From: Gluconacetobacter entanii
GTDB taxonomy: Bacteria > Pseudomonadota > Alphaproteobacteria > Acetobacterales > Acetobacteraceae
DNA: 64,000 nt
Direction of reading: 5' to 3'
Assembly (NCBI RefSeq): GCF_003206495.1
Contig: NZ_NKUF01000014.1
Coordinates: 1 to 64,000, forward strand
Shown here: in pieces, positions 60,709-64,000 of the stretch
How positions within the stretch are numbered: the first letter of the stretch is position 1
How the letters are laid out: each line of letters opens with the position of its first letter
Notes under the pieces: model-generated
Databases searched by the model: none
The model's input: the letters and a program-made list of their open reading frames with translations, nothing else
Told to the model about the DNA's origin: nothing
Program-made: the position numbers and the translations under genes

Positions 60709-61245
60709 TCAGCGCGGGGCCAGCACCATGATCATCTGGCGATTTTCGAGCTTGGGCATATGCTCGACCTTCGCGATTTCATCCATTTCGTTGCGCACGC
60801 GCTCCAGCACCTTGATGCCCAGATCCTGATGCGCCATTTCGCGACCACGAAAACGCAGGGTTACCTTGACCTTGTCGCCTTCGCCGATGAAGCTCTTCAT
60901 CGCCCGCATCTTCACCTGGTAGTCATTTTCGTCGATGTTCGGACGAACCTTGACTTCCTTGATTTCGATGACTTTCTGCTTCTTGCGGGCTTCGTTGCGC
61001 TTCTTCTGCTGCTCGTACTTGAACTTCCCGTAATCGATAATCTTCGCGACGGGCGGCTCGGCGTTCGGGCTGATTTCCAGCAGGTCGAGACCGGATGCAT
61101 AGGCGCGGGCAAGGGCGTCACGCATCGGCATGATTCCCAGCATTTCGCCGTCGGCATCGATCAGGCGGACCTGCGGAACGCGTATCTCCTCATTGACACG
61201 GGGCCCCTCTCGGTTCGGCGGAGTGGGCATCGGGGGTCTGGCTAT
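60709..61245 (-). CDS. infC: Translation initiation factor IF-3
   Basis: A 178-residue IF-3, which discriminates against wrong start codons on the 30S subunit. [20 protein letters not shown] opens the N-terminal domain, [12 protein letters not shown] the linker, and [19 protein letters not shown] with [11 protein letters not shown] the C-terminal domain. Start: AGGAG (61252-61256) abuts an ATG at 61251 with no spacing, but is six bases from ATA at 61245. IF-3 genes characteristically use AUU, AUC or AUA for autoregulation, so ATA is preferred. ATG 61251 would add two residues. Confidence 0.95.
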   Translation of the reverse strand: MARPPMPTPPNREGPRVNEEIRVPQVRLIDADGEMLGIMPMRDALARAYASGLDLLEISPNAEPPVAKIIDYGKFKYEQQKKRNEARKKQKVIEIKEVKVRPNIDENDYQVKMRAMKSFIGEGDKVKVTLRFRGREMAHQDLGIKVLERVRNEMDEIAKVEHMPKLENRQMIMVLAPR

Positions 61246-61256
61246 GGTCATCTCCT
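61243..61256 (-). promoter_or_regulatory. infC ribosome-binding site with atypical ATA start
   Basis: AGGAG, then ATGACC, then ATA on the minus strand. The optimal spacing points to ATA and not to the ATG that touches the ribosome site. Autorepression through a rare start codon is established for infC in other bacteria. Confidence 0.6.
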
Positions 61257-61507
61257 GTGACTGTGTATTCAGATCGTCGCGGCGGCCACCGGCCCCACGC
61301 CGAAATGCGCCCGGGACTCCGGACGATATGACGGCGCGAAATCACGCGGACGCTGCTGATGTGGCAATATGTGGCGCAAACACAAGGGCCAGATCAAGTC
61401 TTGTGTGCAATCCCCCGGACGGGGCCAGCCATGCATGCACCGCACGCGGCCCCCTGCCGGGCGCAGGCGGCGGAATGTTTCAAACACTCGCCCTGTGAAA
61501 CATAATG
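61257..61507. other. Upstream region of infC
   Basis: No gene was found in these 251 bp. It should hold the infC promoter and leader on the minus strand, but no pair of boxes with good spacing stands out. Several CATG and TGCATG motifs occur near 61430. Confidence 0.4.
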
Positions 61508-61591
61508 AAAAAGTTTTTGGTGAAGCTTTTTCCAAAAAGCTTCAAGGAACGCCGCCTTTTTGAAAAAAGGCGGCACCAAAAAACTTTTATC
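61508..61591. repeat. Three-way-junction repeat, copy D
   Basis: The best-preserved copy: AAAAAGTTTTTGGTG, hairpin GAAGCTTTTT-CC-AAAAAGCTTC (61522-61543), hairpin GCCGCCTTTTT/AAAAAAGGCGGC (61551-61574) and right arm ACCAAAAAACTTTTAT. It is 26 bp after the thrS stop, on the infC side. Here the neighbouring genes are in tandem, so only thrS ends at the element. Confidence 0.8.
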
Positions 61592-61616
61592 TGTTTGTTA
61601 TCAAGGGTTTATTAAA

Positions 61617-63545
61617 TCAGGACGACCGCAGGTCCGGCGGGGTCGCCTCATGCGCAAGGGCCTTCACCGCCTCGTCCAGCGGCAGGATATCCTGCGCCTT
61701 GCCACCAAGACGGCGCAGGGCAACGGTGTGGTCCTCCGCCTCCTTGCGGCCCACCACCAGGATGACAGGCACACGGGCCAGGCTGTGTTCACGAATCTTG
61801 GCGTTGATCTTCTCGTTGCGCACATCGGCCTCCACCACGAGACCGGCCGCCTGCAACTTCTCCACCACCTCGCGGGCATAGGGTTCGGCGTCCGTCACGA
61901 TGGAGGCGACGACAACCTGCACCGGGGCCAGCCACATCGGGAATCGTCCCGCATGCTGTTCGATCAGGATGCCAAGGAACCGCTCGAACGACCCAAGGAT
62001 CGCACGATGCAGCATCACCGGGCGATGACGCGCGCTGTCTTCACCGACATAGGACGCATCAAGCCGTTCGGGCAGCACGTAATCGACCTGCAGCGTCCCG
62101 CACTGCCAGTCGCGGCCGATGGCGTCACGCAGCACGAATTCCAGCTTCGGGCCATAGAACGCGCCTTCGCCGGGATTGTGCTCATATTCGACGCCCGCCA
62201 TGTCGCAGGCGACCTTCAGCGCGTTTTCCGCGCGGTCCCATGTCGCATCGTCACCGGAACGCTGTTCGGGGCGATCGGCAAATTTGACGCGGAAATGCTC
62301 GAACCCGAGATCCTTGTACACGGCGGAGAGCATGCGCACGAAGCGCGCGGTCTCGTCCGCGATCTGGTCCTCGGTGCAGAAGATGTGCGCGTCATCCTGC
62401 GTGAAGCCACGCACGCGCATGATCCCATGCAGCGCGCCCGAAGGTTCATAGCGGTGGCATGCGCCGAATTCCGCCATGCGCAGCGGCAGTTCGCGATAGG
62501 AGCGCAGTCCGTGGCGGAATATCTGCACATGGCACGGGCAGTTCATCGGCTTGAGCGCGAGGGTCTTGTCCTCGTCCTCCACCGTGGCGATGAACATGTG
62601 CTCGCGATACTTGTCCCAGTGACCCGAGGCCTCCCACAGGCCGCGATCGACCAGTTGCGGCGTGCGGACTTCCTGATACCCGTTACGGTTCTGCGCGCGA
62701 CGCATGTAATCCTGCAGCACCGAATACAGCCGCCAGCCCTTGGGGTGCCAGAAGATCTGGCCCACGGCCTCCTCCTGGATATGGAACAGGTCCATCTCGC
62801 GGCCGATGCGGCGATGGTCGCGCCGTTCGGCCTCCTCAAGCTGATGGAGGTGCGCGTCGAGTTCCTTCTGGTCGCGCCATGCGGTGCCATAGATGCGCGT
62901 CAGCATGGGATTGCGGTGATCGCCACGCCAGTACGCGCCCGCCACCTTCATCAGGCGGAACGCCTTGCCGATGTCTCCCGTGCTGCGCAGGTGCGGCCCA
63001 CGGCACAGGTCCAGCCATTCGCCCTGCCGGTAGATGGAGATCTCCTCGTCCTCGGGCAGGTCGCGGATCAGTTCGGCCTTGAAGCGCTCGCCCCGGTCCT
63101 CGAAGAAACGGATCGCCTCCTCGCGCGGCCAGGTTTCGCGCGTGAACGGCGTGTTGGCGTCGATCAGTTCGCGCATGCGCGTTTCGATGCGGGGGAAGTC
63201 TTCCGGCGTGAACGGCTCATTGCGATAGAAATCGTAATAGAAGCCATTTTCGATCGACGGGCCGATGGTCACCTGCGTTCCCGGCCACAGCGACTGTACC
63301 GCCTCCGCCAGCACATGGGCGGCGTCATGGCGGATCATCTCCAGCGACTCGGTATCCTTGCGGGTGATGAAACGGACATGCGCGTCGTGGTCGATCTCGC
63401 GGCCGATATCCATCAGGCGGCCGTCCACTTCCATCGCAAGGGCCGCACGCGCAAGGCCCGCGCCAATGGACTGCGCCACCGTAGTGCCCGTCACCGCCCC
63501 GTCAAAGCGGCGTACGGATCCGTCAGGCAGGGTGATGGCAGGCAT
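61617..63545 (-). CDS. thrS: Threonyl-tRNA synthetase
   Basis: A 642-residue class II synthetase. An N-terminal TGS domain and the editing domain, with [13 protein letters not shown] (HxxxH) near residue 72, precede the catalytic core, where [10 protein letters not shown] and ECRYEPSG-like [13 protein letters not shown] supply zinc and ATP contacts. The C-terminal anticodon domain ends near [15 protein letters not shown] at 63545 begins with the usual [10 protein letters not shown]. It is followed by infC in the same direction, as in many bacteria, but with a 365-bp gap. Confidence 0.97.
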   Translation of the reverse strand: MPAITLPDGSVRRFDGAVTGTTVAQSIGAGLARAALAMEVDGRLMDIGREIDHDAHVRFITRKDTESLEMIRHDAAHVLAEAVQSLWPGTQVTIGPSIENGFYYDFYRNEPFTPEDFPRIETRMRELIDANTPFTRETWPREEAIRFFEDRGERFKAELIRDLPEDEEISIYRQGEWLDLCRGPHLRSTGDIGKAFRLMKVAGAYWRGDHRNPMLTRIYGTAWRDQKELDAHLHQLEEAERRDHRRIGREMDLFHIQEEAVGQIFWHPKGWRLYSVLQDYMRRAQNRNGYQEVRTPQLVDRGLWEASGHWDKYREHMFIATVEDEDKTLALKPMNCPCHVQIFRHGLRSYRELPLRMAEFGACHRYEPSGALHGIMRVRGFTQDDAHIFCTEDQIADETARFVRMLSAVYKDLGFEHFRVKFADRPEQRSGDDATWDRAENALKVACDMAGVEYEHNPGEGAFYGPKLEFVLRDAIGRDWQCGTLQVDYVLPERLDASYVGEDSARHRPVMLHRAILGSFERFLGILIEQHAGRFPMWLAPVQVVVASIVTDAEPYAREVVEKLQAAGLVVEADVRNEKINAKIREHSLARVPVILVVGRKEAEDHTVALRRLGGKAQDILPLDEAVKALAHEATPPDLRSS

Positions 63546-63586
63546 GTTCTGGTGCTCCGATAAGAATATGTCACGCTGTAATGGCG

Positions 63587-64000
63587 TCAGCCGAGCGCGG
63601 CTGCAACCCTGTCAATGTGCAATGTGGCCAGATCGTGCGCCCACAATGTCCTGACCTGCCCCGGCGTACGGCCCAGCGGCGCGATGAGCGCGGGGTTGCC
63701 AGCGCGCGAAAACAGCACGACACACGGCGTTCCCATCACGGCGGCCAGGTGCATGGGCCCGGTATCATTGCCCACCGCGGCAGTGGCCCGCGCCGCCACC
63801 CCCCCAAGGTCAAGCAGCGAGGTCCGTCCCGTCAGGTCCAGCGTCGCATCGCACGCGGCCGTAATGGTGGCGGCCAGCGGCGCGTCGGCCTGCGTGCCGA
63901 TGACGACCGGCCGCAACCCGCGCGCCCACAACCGCACGGCAAGCCCCGCAAAACGTTCCACGGGCCAGCGCTTGACCGGATGCGCCGCCGACGTCCCCGG
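63587..64000 (-). CDS. Glycosyltransferase family 9 (heptosyltransferase-like), 5' part cut by window edge
   Basis: The C-terminal 137 residues of a GT9 protein; the frame runs off the right edge. The first visible residues, [21 protein letters not shown], match the ADP-heptose:LPS heptosyltransferase signature, followed by PVVIGTQAD, the [15 protein letters not shown] donor site and [10 protein letters not shown]. These enzymes extend the lipopolysaccharide inner core. GTG at 63961 is inside the domain and is not the real start. The stop is 41 bp upstream of thrS, suggesting cotranscription. Confidence 0.85.
   Translation of the reverse strand, partial: PGTSAAHPVKRWPVERFAGLAVRLWARGLRPVVIGTQADAPLAATITAACDATLDLTGRTSLLDLGGVAARATAAVGNDTGPMHLAAVMGTPCVVLFSRAGNPALIAPLGRTPGQVRTLWAHDLATLHIDRVAAALG

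Noticed and set aside
1-64000. CRISPR array, prophage, IS element, toxin-antitoxin or restriction system
   Set aside because: No spaced direct repeats of CRISPR length, transposase, integrase, phage structural gene, or paired small toxin and antitoxin genes were seen on either strand. The only dispersed repeats are the three-way-junction elements.

Overview
This window is chromosomal DNA from a GC-rich alphaproteobacterium. The gene content and order (his cluster, pyrB-pyrC-plsY-dprA-topA-rnr, recX to nuoM run, BamF-type lipoprotein) look like an acetic acid bacterium, Acetobacteraceae of the Komagataeibacter/Gluconacetobacter type. That placement rests on recall of family resemblance, not on a search. 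No phage, insertion sequence, CRISPR array, tRNA or rRNA gene was seen. Almost everything is housekeeping, and the genes are dense, with many ATGA or TGATG stop/start overlaps.

Layout, left to right. 1-2.0 kb: a strong promoter that fires out of the left edge, then a UbiH-family flavin hydroxylase and a YdjA-type nitroreductase on the minus strand. 2.3-7.1 kb: a histidine run hisB-DUF2628-hisH-(GNAT/hisA)-hisF-hisE followed by a HIT protein; hisA shares one open frame with an acetyltransferase. 7.2-12.3 kb: an ABC exporter, endonuclease III and ComEC. 12.4-25.1 kb: gltX-pyrB-pyrC-plsY-dprA-topA-rnr-S41 protease-DUF1491. The PyrC here has lost the HxH metal motif and is probably a structural partner of PyrB. 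25.3-31.9 kb: an OmpA-like porin, cysK divergent from an Rrf2 regulator, two envelope proteins of unknown function, and parE. 32.0-44.4 kb: a long minus-strand run, recX, a CHAP protein, tatA, mtnB-mtnD-mtnC (methionine salvage), ribF-ileS-lspA, a BamF-like lipoprotein, mutL and an isolated nuoM. 44.7-49.3 kb: argD-argF, a small unknown gene, hslO (Hsp33) and a lipoprotein. 49.3-55.5 kb: dsbD, hrpB and an HtrA-type protease. 55.5-60.6 kb: a LysR regulator divergent from a secreted lipocalin-like protein, then a two-component system packed against two secreted proteins. 60.7-64 kb: infC with a probable AUA start, thrS, and the end of a heptosyltransferase-type gene cut by the window edge.

The most striking non-coding signal is an 80-bp repeat that can fold as a three-way junction. 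It occurs in four near-full copies and one partial copy (about 7.1, 10.0, 26.6, 31.9 and 61.5 kb). Every copy lies just 3' of a minus-strand gene, in the same orientation, and four of the five are at convergent gene ends. Other points are the GNAT-HisA fusion, the degenerate dihydroorotase, an orphan nuoM, palindromic operators in two divergent regulator/target pairs, and a two-component system coupled to two uncharacterised envelope proteins. No clearly new multi-gene defence or mobile system was found.
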